DNA of 64,000 nt, from positions 2,294,001-2,358,000 of the forward strand of contig NZ_CP072844.1 in assembly GCF_017948405.1 (NCBI RefSeq), in the 5' to 3' direction. The position numbers were made by a program, and so were the translations under genes. The DNA is from Psychrosphaera aestuarii (GTDB lineage: Bacteria; Pseudomonadota; Gammaproteobacteria; Enterobacterales; Alteromonadaceae). The number at the start of each line of letters is the position of its first letter. The stretch's first letter is position 1. Shown piece after piece: positions 53,879-62,750 of this stretch. The notes under the pieces were generated by a model. That model saw nothing but the letters and a program-made list of their open reading frames with translations, was not told the origin of the DNA and made no database searches.

Positions 53879-54635
53879 TGGTCGTACTGCAGTCCTCTCT
53901 TCTTTAGTTTTAGGGTGTGTAACACTCATGTCTAGTTTTTTTACTAGTGCAACTGAGGTGTCTAACGATACAGTTAAACACTCTGAAACAATTAAGCCTT
54001 TTGTTGCCGCTTATGACATGTATCGACAAGGTGACCGCTTAGGTCAAGGCGAAAGAAGATTAGAAAGACAGGCAAACAACCAATATTCGTTATCACTAGA
54101 AAGTGAGCTTAAATGGCTCATTTTCTCGGATAGACGAAAAGAAACTAGCCTATTTTCTGTTCAAGATGAGCAAGTAGTGCCAGGTTCGTATCAATTTAAT
54201 CGTTCTGGTACTGGCTCTGACGATGAAATCAATATTCTATTCAACAAAGACAATTCATTAGTCATTAATCCCAAAGCAAGGAAAGATGCAGCGCCTGAAA
54301 CCTGGCAATTGGGATGGCAAGACGAAATGTCGTTGCACGCTCAAATCCAGTTAGATTTGATAAACGGTAAAAAGCTATTTGACTACACTGTGGTAACAAA
54401 TAATGGCAAATTACGTGATTATAATTTTGAAGTTATTGGTGAAGAACTTATAAGTACAGGCTTTGGTCGTTTTAAAGCGGTTAAAATCGCTAGAATTTAC
54501 GATGACAAAAAGTTTTACGCACAACACGCTTGGTTTATTCCTGAGTTAAACTTTACCCTTGCTCGCTTATGGCGAATGAAAAAAGGTGTTGAGCAATACG
54601 ACTTAGTCATTAAAAGCTATACCGTCAGTGAATAA
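53868..54635 (+). CDS. DUF3108 exported protein
   Basis: A 255-residue protein with a signal peptide (about 1-30). The mature part is the DUF3108 fold, a beta-rich, lipocalin-like domain (FVAAYDMYRQGDRLGQGERRLERQ, EINILFNKDNS, FKAVKIARIYDDKKFYAQHAWFIPELNFTLARLW). The start at the second ATG (53868) has AAGG eight bases upstream; ATGs at 53862 and 53871 are alternatives. This gene between purN and other genes is conserved in gammaproteobacteria; its function is unknown. It overlaps the end of purN by 11 bases. Confidence 0.85.
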   Translation: MMNNGRTAVLSSLVLGCVTLMSSFFTSATEVSNDTVKHSETIKPFVAAYDMYRQGDRLGQGERRLERQANNQYSLSLESELKWLIFSDRRKETSLFSVQDEQVVPGSYQFNRSGTGSDDEINILFNKDNSLVINPKARKDAAPETWQLGWQDEMSLHAQIQLDLINGKKLFDYTVVTNNGKLRDYNFEVIGEELISTGFGRFKAVKIARIYDDKKFYAQHAWFIPELNFTLARLWRMKKGVEQYDLVIKSYTVSE

Positions 54636-54643
54636 CGTTTAAA

Positions 54644-55243
54644 ATGGATAGTCGTCAACAATTACGAACTCTTATTCGCCAACGTCGTAATTCGTTGAGC
54701 GATGAGCAACAGCGCACAGCCTCTCTCGCATTAAGAGATAGACTGTTATCAATTGTAAGTGCTCAACAAACTATCGCGTTATATTTAACTAATGATGGTG
54801 AAATTGATACCTCACCTATTATTGATAGCTTAAAAGAGCAAAATACTCGTCTACTATTTCCGGTATTGCATCCCTTTAAAAAAGGTTATTTGAATTTTCA
54901 GAGCGTCAATCGCGAAACTCAATGGACGCTAAATAAATACAACATCAACGAACCTCAACTAAACTCTATAACAACCACTCCTATTTCTAATATAGACGTT
55001 ATATTAATGCCACTGGTTGCATTTGACCCACAAGGAAATAGGCTCGGAATGGGTGGCGGCTATTACGACAGAACGTTAGCTCAAATCCAATATTTACCTA
55101 CAAAACCTAAATTAATTGGCCTAGCTCATGATTGCCAAGAGGTAGATAGCCTGCCTTACGAAGAATGGGATGTTCCAATTGACGCAATTGTTACCCCAAC
55201 CCGAATTATTAATGTTTCACCACAAAGACTGAGAACACCATGA
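54644..55243 (+). CDS. fau: 5-formyltetrahydrofolate cyclo-ligase
   Basis: Converts 5-formyl-THF to 5,10-methenyl-THF using ATP (YgfA/MTHFS). 199 residues. Landmarks: N-terminal [13 protein letters not shown] (ATP site helix), [25 protein letters not shown] (the phosphate and folate loop, about 124-148). In many gammaproteobacteria the 6S RNA gene precedes it; here DUF3108 ends eight bases upstream, so 6S RNA is elsewhere. Its stop overlaps the rpiA start by four bases (ATGA). Confidence 0.95.
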   Translation: MDSRQQLRTLIRQRRNSLSDEQQRTASLALRDRLLSIVSAQQTIALYLTNDGEIDTSPIIDSLKEQNTRLLFPVLHPFKKGYLNFQSVNRETQWTLNKYNINEPQLNSITTTPISNIDVILMPLVAFDPQGNRLGMGGGYYDRTLAQIQYLPTKPKLIGLAHDCQEVDSLPYEEWDVPIDAIVTPTRIINVSPQRLRTP

Positions 55244-55893
55244 CTCAAGATGAAATGAAAAAAGCCGCTGCACTTGCCGCTCTCGATTACGTCAAATCAG
55301 ATTCCATTGTTGGAGTTGGTACAGGCTCAACCGTTAATTACTTTATTGATGGACTTGCTGAAATGAAGCAAAACATCATAGGTGCAGTTTCAAGCTCTGA
55401 AGCCTCGACTGCACGATTAAAACAACACGGTATAGAAGTTTTTGACTTAAATAACGTCGCGGATCTTGACATATATGTTGATGGCGCAGATGAGATAAAT
55501 TCAGATAACGCTATGATAAAAGGCGGTGGCGCCGCGTTAACTCGAGAAAAAATTGTCGCTGCTGTCGCTAAACAGTTTATTTGCATTGTTGATGAGACAA
55601 AATTGGTCAGGCATTTAGGCGAGTTTCCATTACCAGTTGAAGTCATCCCTATGGCGAGAAGTTATGTCGCTCGTGAAATAGTGAAACTTGGCGGTAGCCC
55701 TGTTTACCGTGAAGGTGTCGTAACCGACAATGGCAATGTTATTTTAGATGTTTTTGACATGAAAATTGCACAACCAAGAAAACTTGAAGAACAGCTTAAT
55801 AATATTGTTGGTGTTGTAACTAATGGATTATTTGCGCATAGAGCCGCTGACCATGTTGTGATTGGAAGTAAGAATGGGGTTGAGAAACGTTAA
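55240..55893 (+). CDS. rpiA: Ribose-5-phosphate isomerase A (RpiA)
   Basis: Interconverts ribulose-5-phosphate and ribose-5-phosphate in the pentose phosphate pathway. 217 residues, cytoplasmic. Active-site segments: [16 protein letters not shown] (about 27-42), [36 protein letters not shown] (catalytic Asp, Glu and Lys) and [11 protein letters not shown]. Overlaps fau by four bases, so the two are coupled. Confidence 0.97.
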   Translation: MTQDEMKKAAALAALDYVKSDSIVGVGTGSTVNYFIDGLAEMKQNIIGAVSSSEASTARLKQHGIEVFDLNNVADLDIYVDGADEINSDNAMIKGGGAALTREKIVAAVAKQFICIVDETKLVRHLGEFPLPVEVIPMARSYVAREIVKLGGSPVYREGVVTDNGNVILDVFDMKIAQPRKLEEQLNNIVGVVTNGLFAHRAADHVVIGSKNGVEKR

Positions 55894-55963
55894 CAAATAG
55901 AGTATTAATTCTAATTAACATTTACCTCGAATAAATTGAACCTCTAAAAATTGGATTCCTAGT

Positions 55964-57193
55964 ATGGAAAATATTTCGCTTGCCAAGCATAAAATCAAAA
56001 TTTTGTTGTTAGAAGGTCTGCACCCTAGCTCTGAAGAAACACTTAAATCCCAGGGTTATGAGAACATTGAAACACTAAAAACCTCGTTACCTGAAAACGA
56101 ATTGATCGAAAAAATAAAAGATGTTCATTTTGTTGGTATTCGGTCTCGTACCAATCTTAATGCCAATGTTTTAAAACACGCCAATAAGTTAATTGCTATT
56201 GGCTGCTTTTGTATTGGTACCAACCAAGTTGATTTAAATGCAGCAAAAGAGAAAGGCATTGCGGTTTTTAATGCGCCATTTTCTAACACTCGATCTGTTG
56301 CAGAATTAGTACTGGGCGAGATACTACTTCTTATTCGAGGCATCCCTGAAAAAAGCGCGAAAGCGCACCGTGGTATTTGGCAAAAATCAGCTATAGGTTC
56401 ATTTGAAGCGCGAGGTAAAACTCTCGGCATAATTGGCTACGGTCACATAGGTACTCAGCTTGGTATTATGGCTGAAAACATTGGTATGCGGGTTCAGTTT
56501 TTTGATATTGAAAACAAATTAACCTTGGGGAATGCTAGCCAAGTTTCCACTCTAAATAAACTGCTTCAAAGCTCAGATGTGATTTCTCTTCACGTTCCAG
56601 AAACAGCTTCTACACAAAACATGATAGGCGCTGCTCAGCTTGCAAAAATGAAACCTGGTGCGATATTAATTAACGCTTCACGCGGCACTGTTGTTGACTT
56701 AGATGCCCTTACAAGTGCACTAAAAGACAAGCATATCGGTGGCGCAGCCATTGATGTGTTCCCAATAGAACCAAAGTCAAATGATGAAGAGTTTTTATCG
56801 CCTCTTCGTGGATTAGATAATGTTATTTTGACGCCTCATGTAGGTGGCTCTACTCAAGAGGCACAAGAAAATATTGGTATTGAAGTAGCTGGTAAACTCG
56901 TTAAGTACTCTGATAATGGTTCTACTTTAAGTGCAGTTAACGTCCCTGAAGTATCGTTACCTGAGCATACAGGGCGCAGTAGGATATTGCATATCCACAA
57001 AAACCAGCCTGGTGTACTAACAAAAATAAACGAAGCCTTTGCTAAGCACAATATCAATATTGCTGCACAGTACCTGCAAACTGATGAGAAAATCGGTTAC
57101 GTCGTTATTGATGTTGAGACTGATGATAGTAATACCGCGTTTGATGAATTGAAGTTAATTGAAGGCACTGTAAAAACACGCTTATTACACTAA
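55964..57193 (+). CDS. serA: D-3-phosphoglycerate dehydrogenase (SerA)
   Basis: First enzyme of serine synthesis; NAD-dependent oxidation of 3-phosphoglycerate. 409 residues. Substrate-binding domain at the ends, NAD-binding Rossmann core with LGIIGYGHIGTQLGIMAENIG (about 149-169), INASRGTVVDLDAL and the catalytic His in LTPHVGGSTQEAQENIG; C-terminal ACT domain (about 330-409) for serine feedback (SRILHIHKNQPGVLTKIN). rpiA and serA are adjacent also in E. coli. A terminator follows. Confidence 0.97.
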   Translation: MENISLAKHKIKILLLEGLHPSSEETLKSQGYENIETLKTSLPENELIEKIKDVHFVGIRSRTNLNANVLKHANKLIAIGCFCIGTNQVDLNAAKEKGIAVFNAPFSNTRSVAELVLGEILLLIRGIPEKSAKAHRGIWQKSAIGSFEARGKTLGIIGYGHIGTQLGIMAENIGMRVQFFDIENKLTLGNASQVSTLNKLLQSSDVISLHVPETASTQNMIGAAQLAKMKPGAILINASRGTVVDLDALTSALKDKHIGGAAIDVFPIEPKSNDEEFLSPLRGLDNVILTPHVGGSTQEAQENIGIEVAGKLVKYSDNGSTLSAVNVPEVSLPEHTGRSRILHIHKNQPGVLTKINEAFAKHNINIAAQYLQTDEKIGYVVIDVETDDSNTAFDELKLIEGTVKTRLLH

Positions 57194-57279
57194 CCCTCGT
57201 ATATTTAGTTGATAAACATAGGTTCGTGATTACATTTTTTAACGAGCAATAACTTACAGAGTGTCCAATTTTCCTTTTT

Positions 57280-57309
57280 AAGCCAGTGATTTAATCACTG
57301 GCTTTTTTA
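57280..57309 (+). terminator. Terminator after serA
   Basis: AAGCCAGTGAT pairs with ATCACTGGCTT across a short loop and is followed by a T run. Confidence 0.9.
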
Positions 57310-57342
57310 TTTAACATATTTTCTTTACAGACAATTGTTTTA

Positions 57343-57358
57343 CTGTATATTTAAACAG
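57343..57358. promoter_or_regulatory. LexA (SOS) box upstream of yebG
   Basis: CTGTATATTTAAACAG fits CTGT-N8-ACAG, flanked by TA on the left and TA on the right, making a near-perfect 20-bp SOS box. It sits 46 nt before the yebG start codon. yebG is an established LexA target in E. coli. Confidence 0.93.
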
Positions 57359-57404
57359 TAACAATAAATTGATTTTCCATAAGCTAGATTTACAGGAGAT
57401 AGCA

Positions 57405-57842
57405 ATGGCTGTTGAAACTAGATATGTCGTGATCCGAACCGACAAAAGCAATAAGGAACAAGACGTCATGACTTTTACCGACAAACGTGCAGCTGACGAA
57501 TATGACAAAATGTTAGACATGGCTGATGACATGTTTGAATTATTGCAGCAAAGCGGTGTTAAGGTCGACGATCAACAAGCCGAGGAGTTGAGTATTTTCC
57601 TAGCTAAACAACGCGAAGACGTACTCATTGCGTTGCAAGCGAAAAAGAAGCCGGTTACTAAAAAACCGAAAGCGAAATCAGATACTCAGGCTGACTTAGT
57701 CGATACTGCTGACGAGTCGGAAAAAAACGAACAAGCAAATAATGCAAAAAAGACTGAGAGTGAGTTGCAGTCCGATGCTCACTCTGATGAATCTGAGGAC
57801 AATTTAATTGATTTTGTTATCGAAAAAGACGATGCCGCTTGA
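57405..57842 (+). CDS. yebG: SOS-inducible protein YebG, extended acidic tail
   Basis: Start at the ATG at 57405, behind CAGGAG, giving MAVETRYVVIRTDKSNKEQ, which matches the MAVEVKYVV start of E. coli YebG. The conserved core (about 1-70: MTFTDKRAADEYDKMLDMADDMFELL, QAEELSIFLAKQREDVLIAL) is followed by a Lys-rich hinge and a Glu/Asp/Ser-rich tail (about 78-145) longer than in E. coli (96 residues in total there). YebG is DNA-damage-inducible and under LexA control; its molecular role is unknown. The LexA box at 57343-57358 supports the same regulation here. Confidence 0.93.
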   Translation: MAVETRYVVIRTDKSNKEQDVMTFTDKRAADEYDKMLDMADDMFELLQQSGVKVDDQQAEELSIFLAKQREDVLIALQAKKKPVTKKPKAKSDTQADLVDTADESEKNEQANNAKKTESELQSDAHSDESEDNLIDFVIEKDDAA

Positions 57843-57913
57843 AGTCATTTAATTTATCCACATAAAGGTGACATAGCATATAATGGCAATGTCACTTTTA
57901 CAGGAGAAATACT

Positions 57914-58621
57914 TTGAACAAAAGCTTGGTTACCAATGCGCTTGCAGCGACAGGCTGTATCGTTGGATTTGGACTTAAATTAGATTGGTTATTTTATTTA
58001 TCTTTATTTGCACTATCTGGAGCGCTAACTAACTGGATAGCTGTACACATGTTGTTTGAAAAGGTACCAGGCTTGTATGGTACTGGCATTGTTCAGCTCA
58101 AGTTTGAAGAGTTTAAGGCTGCTATCCATAACTTAATTATGGAACAGTTTTTTACGCAAGAAAATCTGGACAAGTTTTTGTCAGAAAAAACCGGTGATGC
58201 GCACCATTTTGATTTAGCACCGCTAATCAAAGAAACCGACATGTCCCCTGCATTTGACTCATTAGTCACGACAATACAGCAAAGCTCATTTGGTGGCATG
58301 TTAAGCATGTTCGGTGGTACTGACGCATTAACGCCTTTAAAAGGCCCTTTTGAGGATAACCTTAAACAATCGATAACGGACATTACCGCGTCTGATGAAT
58401 TTGCTGAAAAGTTAAAATCTCAATTAGGCAGTTCGTCAAACTTTGGCGATATCCGATCAAAAGTAGACTCAATTGTACAGCAGCGCCTAAATGAGTTAAC
58501 GCCCAATATGGTCAAAGAGCTCGTTCAGCAAATGATAAAAAGCCACTTAGGCTGGTTAGTTGTTTGGGGTGGTGTTTTTGGTGGACTAATCGGTTTATTA
58601 GCTTATTTTGTTGGGTTGTAG
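57914..58621 (+). CDS. DUF445 family inner-membrane protein
   Basis: 235 residues. Starts with a membrane segment (about 8-38) and the conserved GALTNWIAVHMLFEKVPGLYGTGIV, then a helical cytoplasmic or periplasmic domain with KFEEFKAAIHNLIMEQFF (about 64-81), and a C-terminal membrane helix (about 212-235, LVVWGGVFGGLIGLLAYFVGL). The DUF445 family includes large proteins; this is the short form. Function is unknown. Not clearly cotranscribed with yebG (71 nt gap). Confidence 0.85.
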   Translation: MNKSLVTNALAATGCIVGFGLKLDWLFYLSLFALSGALTNWIAVHMLFEKVPGLYGTGIVQLKFEEFKAAIHNLIMEQFFTQENLDKFLSEKTGDAHHFDLAPLIKETDMSPAFDSLVTTIQQSSFGGMLSMFGGTDALTPLKGPFEDNLKQSITDITASDEFAEKLKSQLGSSSNFGDIRSKVDSIVQQRLNELTPNMVKELVQQMIKSHLGWLVVWGGVFGGLIGLLAYFVGL

Positions 58622-58682
58622 AATTAGATATCTTAATTAAAACATCTCGATTTGCTTATCCGGCATGCGTTCCTACAATAAA

Positions 58683-58720
58683 TTAGCCAGTCTTTGTGAA
58701 TACGAATTTAGACTGGCTAA
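58683..58720. terminator. Hairpin between convergent DUF445 and phhB genes
   Basis: TTAGCCAGTC (58683-58692) and GACTGGCTAA (58711-58720), ten perfect pairs with an 18-nt loop. T runs on either side are interrupted, so termination is plausible but not certain. Confidence 0.55.
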
Positions 58721-58749
58721 TACTTTGTTTGTGTTCAATGCAGCTGAAA

Positions 58750-59055
58750 TTAAATTAACTTCTCCATTCGCTTAACCATTTTTATATCTAAATCGCTGAT
58801 GCCATCTACGTCATGCGTCACAAGATCAATCACAACCTTGTTCCATACATTTGACCACTCAGGATGATGGATAAGTTTTTCTGCATGAATAGCAACTTGA
58901 GTCATAAACCCAAATGCCTGAATAAAGTTTTTAAATATAAACTCTTTGTGAAGTTTTCCATCAACAATTTGCCAATGTTTGTCATCGTCTAGTAGTGAGT
59001 TTATTTCTAATAATTCCTGAGCTATTTGCTCGTCCGTCAATTTATTTGCAGCCAT
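58750..59055 (-). CDS. phhB: Pterin-4a-carbinolamine dehydratase (PhhB)
   Basis: Recycles the carbinolamine formed by phenylalanine hydroxylase back to quinonoid dihydropterin. 101 residues, normal. The active-site motif is EKLIHHPEWSNVWNKV (about 58-73) with two histidines and Pro-Glu-Trp, followed by DLVTHDVDGISDLD. The usual partner phhA is not adjacent in the window. It is followed upstream by fadM on the same strand (33-nt gap). Confidence 0.95.
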   Translation of the reverse strand: MAANKLTDEQIAQELLEINSLLDDDKHWQIVDGKLHKEFIFKNFIQAFGFMTQVAIHAEKLIHHPEWSNVWNKVVIDLVTHDVDGISDLDIKMVKRMEKLI

Positions 59056-59088
59056 AACACTCCCCTTTTCACTTATATTTTTATTATA

Positions 59089-59496
59089 TTAGTCTTTCAT
59101 ATGAGCTTGCATGCGAGTTAATAAGTCTCCCGTTATCTCAACTGCTTTGCCCGTTTTTTGATCCATTACAACGAACGTAATGTCAGCATCCACGACCACT
59201 TTATCAGTACCTTCTTTGGTAATAACTTGATGGAATACCGCACTTTTATTGCCTATGTTTGATAGTGAAGTACTTAATTCGAGTGTGTCGCCCATATAAG
59301 CACTGGCTCTATAATTTATATTTATATTTACGATTGCCCATGCATAGCCAAGTGATGTGAAATATTCAATATCGCCACTGTCTTCTAGATATTGCCAACG
59401 AGCCTCTTCTAAGAACTCCAAGTAACGAGCATTATTTACGTGCTGATAAATATCTAAATGGAAACCACGAACTTTAATTAGACTTGTTTTATTCAT
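59089..59496 (-). CDS. fadM: Long-chain acyl-CoA thioesterase FadM
   Basis: Hotdog-fold thioesterase, 135 residues. It closely matches E. coli FadM (YbaW/TesC): KVRGFHLDIYQHVNNARYLEFLEEARW near the N-terminus, with the catalytic Asp in LDIYQHVNNARY, then IVNININYRASAY and DADITFVVMDQKTGKA. It hydrolyses long-chain acyl-CoAs, relieving end-product inhibition in beta-oxidation. E. coli fadM is FadR-controlled; I see no clear FadR site here. Distinct from YbgC at 41464-41862, despite the same fold. Confidence 0.95.
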   Translation of the reverse strand: MNKTSLIKVRGFHLDIYQHVNNARYLEFLEEARWQYLEDSGDIEYFTSLGYAWAIVNININYRASAYMGDTLELSTSLSNIGNKSAVFHQVITKEGTDKVVVDADITFVVMDQKTGKAVEITGDLLTRMQAHMKD

Positions 59497-59538
59497 CTTT
59501 AACTTCCTTATAACAACATTGTCATTTTATATTTGCGA

Positions 59539-60474
59539 TTATTTACGACGACGACGTTTTTTCTTTTTACCGTCATCCTCTGCCGCTTTTGCTGCTCGTT
59601 CAGCTTCTTTTTCAGCAATAATTATCTTTGCTTCTTCTGCTTGCTCTACTGTCTCTAAAGTAATACGGCCTAATGTGCCCGAACGATATTCGTTTAATAT
59701 TATTTCAGACACCTTGTATAAATCGGCAATACCGCCTTTACGAATACAAGCTCGTTGCTGAGCAATTGCATCCATTACATCAATAGGTTGTTCTGGTAAC
59801 GCTTTTAATTGATAACGATCCACCAGCAATTGAGGGTAGTGGTCCATCAAATATTCAGTAGCGTAATAGGCTATATCTTCTTTTTCGGTAACGGTGTCTT
59901 TAATACCGCCGGTAATTGCTAAGCGATAACCACAGTCTTCGGGTTCTAATTTTGGCCATAAAAACCCTGGTGTATCGTGCAATACAATATTGTTGTCTAA
60001 ACGAATACGTTGTTGAGCTTTAGTGACACCAGCTTCATTACCTGTTTTAGCAATAATTCGATCAGCTAGAATATTTATTGTTGTCGACTTACCAACATTT
60101 GGGATACCGCAGATTAGAGCGCGAAGTAGTTTGTCTTGGCTTACTCGATGCGGCACCATTTCTGATATTACTGTAAGTAAGTCTTTTACAGATTTAGGAT
60201 CATGCTGTGTCACCGCTATCGCATCAATACCTCGTTGCGCTTTAAAGTGTTGTAACCAAATATCGGTTTGCACAGGATCTGCCAAGTCAGACTTATTAAG
60301 TACTTTTAACACTGGCGTGTCGCCACGTAGAGCAGGTACGAGTGGGTTTTCGCTTGAAAACGGAATACGAGCATCAAGTATTTCAATAATGACATCAACC
60401 TGAGGCATTATCTCGGCAATTTCTTTCCTTGCCTTATGCATATGTCCAGGGAACCAGTTTATTGCCACAAGCAA
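59539..60474 (-). CDS. rbgA: Ribosome biogenesis GTPase YlqF/RbgA
   Basis: Circularly permuted GTPase that helps finish the large ribosomal subunit. 311 residues. The permuted motif order is visible: G4 LNKSD (about 59-63) comes before G1 GIPNVGKST (about 123-131) and G3 DTPGF (about 166-170). The N-terminal NWFPGHMHKARKEI is the family hallmark. The C-terminus ends in a run of Lys/Arg (KKKKRRRRK) that should bind rRNA; the family normally ends in a helical domain without so basic a tail. Single gene, divergent from the SDR gene. Confidence 0.95.
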   Translation of the reverse strand: MLVAINWFPGHMHKARKEIAEIMPQVDVIIEILDARIPFSSENPLVPALRGDTPVLKVLNKSDLADPVQTDIWLQHFKAQRGIDAIAVTQHDPKSVKDLLTVISEMVPHRVSQDKLLRALICGIPNVGKSTTINILADRIIAKTGNEAGVTKAQQRIRLDNNIVLHDTPGFLWPKLEPEDCGYRLAITGGIKDTVTEKEDIAYYATEYLMDHYPQLLVDRYQLKALPEQPIDVMDAIAQQRACIRKGGIADLYKVSEIILNEYRSGTLGRITLETVEQAEEAKIIIAEKEAERAAKAAEDDGKKKKRRRRK

Positions 60475-60664
60475 CTCCGTTAAAATTTATGTCTGAATAA
60501 TGGGCGCATATTCTACCCGTTTGCGAAGTTAGTATAAACGACTTATTTATTTACAAGATGTTATTTGAAGTCTGTCGTTGAAAAACCAACCTAGTGGACC
60601 CACACTTAGCTAAATAAAACTTACCTACATAGCTTTTAAATTTAATTAAAGTTAAGGACATATT

Positions 60665-61327
60665 ATGAAAACAGCAGTGATCACCGGTGCCAATCGAGGT
60701 ATAGGATTAGCAATGGCTCAACAATTATCTGAGCAGGGTTGGGAAATCATCGGCATTTGTCGATCGGATTCTGAAGAACTCGAAGCCATCGCCAACATGG
60801 TAATAAGTGGAATTGACGTGACTCAACCTGAACATATTCAGCAGGTAACAAAAATACTTGGTGACACTAAAGTTGATTTATTAATCAACAATGCTGGATT
60901 ACTGCAAGACGAGAAACTGGGCGAAATCGACTTTGATTCAATCCGTGAGCAGTTTGAAATTAATACTATTGCGCCACTTATGGTGACTGAAGCATTGTTA
61001 CCAAACATGAGCGAAGGTAGTAAAGTTGCATTAATTACAAGCCGAATGGGCTCTATTAGTGACAATGGTTCAGGTGGTCGCTATGGCTATCGCGCCTCAA
61101 AAGCCGCGTTAAATGCATTTGGTAAGTCTTTGGCAATTGATTTAAAAGAGCAAGGTATTGCCGTTGGGCTACTTCATCCAGGGTACGTTCAAACACGCAT
61201 GGTAAACTTTGGTGGCCATATTACTCCAGAAGAAGCCGCTGAAGGTTTATTGGCGCGTATCGATGAGTTAAACCTCGAAAATACCGGTGGATTCTGGCAC
61301 AGCAACGGTGAATCTCTACCTTGGTAA
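60665..61327 (+). CDS. Short-chain dehydrogenase/reductase
   Basis: 220 residues, classical SDR: cofactor-binding TGANRGIGLAM (about 7-17), NNAGLL (about 75-80), catalytic Ser in ALITSRMGS and YGYRASKAALN (Tyr-xxx-Lys), then LLHPGYVQTRM. Lack of an acidic residue after the second strand (ICRSDSEEL) suggests NADP(H). Related to C-factor-like SDRs of bacteria, whose substrates are unknown. It starts behind AAGGA and is followed by ppiB in the same direction, 148 nt away. Confidence 0.88.
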   Translation: MKTAVITGANRGIGLAMAQQLSEQGWEIIGICRSDSEELEAIANMVISGIDVTQPEHIQQVTKILGDTKVDLLINNAGLLQDEKLGEIDFDSIREQFEINTIAPLMVTEALLPNMSEGSKVALITSRMGSISDNGSGGRYGYRASKAALNAFGKSLAIDLKEQGIAVGLLHPGYVQTRMVNFGGHITPEEAAEGLLARIDELNLENTGGFWHSNGESLPW

Positions 61328-61379
61328 TGAGTATCATGCATTTAATGTTAAGTGCAACCCATTAGGTTTCTACTTAATA

Positions 61380-61413
61380 TTTTAAGGTCTTCACCTTAAA
61401 AATTCGATACAAT
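61380..61413 (+). promoter_or_regulatory. ppiB promoter region with a 9-bp inverted repeat
   Basis: TTTTAAGGT (61380-61388) and ACCTTAAAA (61393-61401) form a perfect inverted repeat just upstream of a -10-like TACAAT (61408-61413). It overlaps the place of the -35 and may be an operator. No T run follows, so it is not a plus-strand terminator. Confidence 0.45.
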
Positions 61414-61475
61414 GCGCGCAAATGGGCGATGTACATCATTGCTCACCACTTTTATTTAAATTATTAGGATTTATC

Positions 61476-61970
61476 ATGGTTGTATTAACGACAAATTTTG
61501 GCGAAATCAAAATCGAACTTTTTTCTGAAGAAGCGCCCGTTACTTCTGAAAACTTTTTAAACTACGTAAAGTCTGGGTTTTATGACGGCACAATTTTTCA
61601 CCGTGTTATTCCTGGTTTTATGGTTCAAGGTGGCGGCATGGCTCCTGGCATGGAAGAAAAAGACGGAAATGCTCCGATTCAGAACGAAGCAAACAACGGT
61701 CTTAAAAATGAGCGCGGAACGCTTGCAATGGCTCGTACTATGGATCCTCACTCAGCCTCTTCTCAATTCTTCATTAATAGCGTCGATAATAGCTTTTTGA
61801 ACTTTACGAGCGAAAGCTCACAAGGTTGGGGTTATTGTGTATTTGCTAAAGTTGTTGAAGGTATGGACGTGGTAGATAAAATCTCTGAAGTATCTACTGG
61901 CCGTTTTGGTATGCACCAAGATGTTCCAAGAGAAGATATTATTATTGAAAAAGCTGAAATCATCGGTTAA
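61476..61970 (+). CDS. ppiB: Peptidyl-prolyl cis-trans isomerase B (cyclophilin)
   Basis: Cytoplasmic cyclophilin of 164 residues that isomerises Xaa-Pro bonds. I start at the ATG at 61476, behind TAGGAT, where [16 protein letters not shown] matches PpiB starts; an ATG 54 bases upstream is not preceded by a ribosome site. Active-site segments: [31 protein letters not shown] and [20 protein letters not shown]. No signal peptide, so PpiB rather than periplasmic PpiA. lpxH follows nine bases after the stop. Confidence 0.96.
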   Translation: MVVLTTNFGEIKIELFSEEAPVTSENFLNYVKSGFYDGTIFHRVIPGFMVQGGGMAPGMEEKDGNAPIQNEANNGLKNERGTLAMARTMDPHSASSQFFINSVDNSFLNFTSESSQGWGYCVFAKVVEGMDVVDKISEVSTGRFGMHQDVPREDIIIEKAEIIG

Positions 61971-61979
61971 TCATCAATA

Positions 61980-62708
61980 ATGCCTAGCACTCTTGTTATC
62001 GCGGATCTCCACTTGTGTCCAAGCAGACCTGAAATTACGGACTGCTTTTTTCGCTTTTTAACGGAAAATTTAGACCAGCATGACGCCTTATATATTTTAG
62101 GTGATCTGTTTGAAGCTTGGATTGGTGACGATGACAAGAGTGAGTTTAATTTGTCGGTTGCAAACGCAATCAAAGCCTTTAGTTCAAATACTCCCGTCTA
62201 TTTTATTCATGGTAATAGAGATTTTTTAATTGGCCATGAGTTTGCAAAGCGTAGCGGGATGAAGCTATTACCGGAAAATTACAAAACGACATTATATGAT
62301 CGTCCTGTATTATTCATGCATGGTGATCAACTTTGTCTTGATGACATTGATTATCAAGCCTTCAGAAAGCGCAGTCGCTCGTGGTGGTGGAAAAAATTAA
62401 TGTTGATTTTGCCTCTTAAAAAACGCAAAAAGATTGCCGCTAATATTCGCAAAAAGAGTAAAGAAAGCCAGCTGAACAAATCTATCAATATCATGGATGT
62501 CGCAGAGCGAGAAGTAAACCGTGTTGTAGATTACTACCAGTGTGATTGGCTTATTCATGGCCACACTCACCGCCCTAATATTCACCAATTGGCAAATAGC
62601 AAAAAGCGCATGGTCGTAGGCGATTGGTACGAACAAGGCTCTGTTCTGATCATCACCAAAGAAAAAGGCCAGTTATCAACGCTTCCTTTTCGTAAACACG
62701 CTAATTAA
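61980..62708 (+). CDS. lpxH: UDP-2,3-diacylglucosamine diphosphatase (LpxH)
   Basis: Calcineurin-like Mn-dependent hydrolase of lipid A synthesis, cutting UDP-2,3-diacylglucosamine to lipid X and UMP at the inner-membrane surface. 242 residues. Metal ligands: ADLHLCPSRPE, GDLFEAWIGDD, HGNRDFLIG, HGDQLCLDD and HGHTHRP. Same order after ppiB as in E. coli. It ends 42 nt before the convergent chemoreceptor gene, with no clear terminator. Confidence 0.97.
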   Translation: MPSTLVIADLHLCPSRPEITDCFFRFLTENLDQHDALYILGDLFEAWIGDDDKSEFNLSVANAIKAFSSNTPVYFIHGNRDFLIGHEFAKRSGMKLLPENYKTTLYDRPVLFMHGDQLCLDDIDYQAFRKRSRSWWWKKLMLILPLKKRKKIAANIRKKSKESQLNKSINIMDVAEREVNRVVDYYQCDWLIHGHTHRPNIHQLANSKKRMVVGDWYEQGSVLIITKEKGQLSTLPFRKHAN

Positions 62709-62750
62709 CTGACCTCCTGTTAGAGTTGCAATTTAGTCTACCTTACATCT

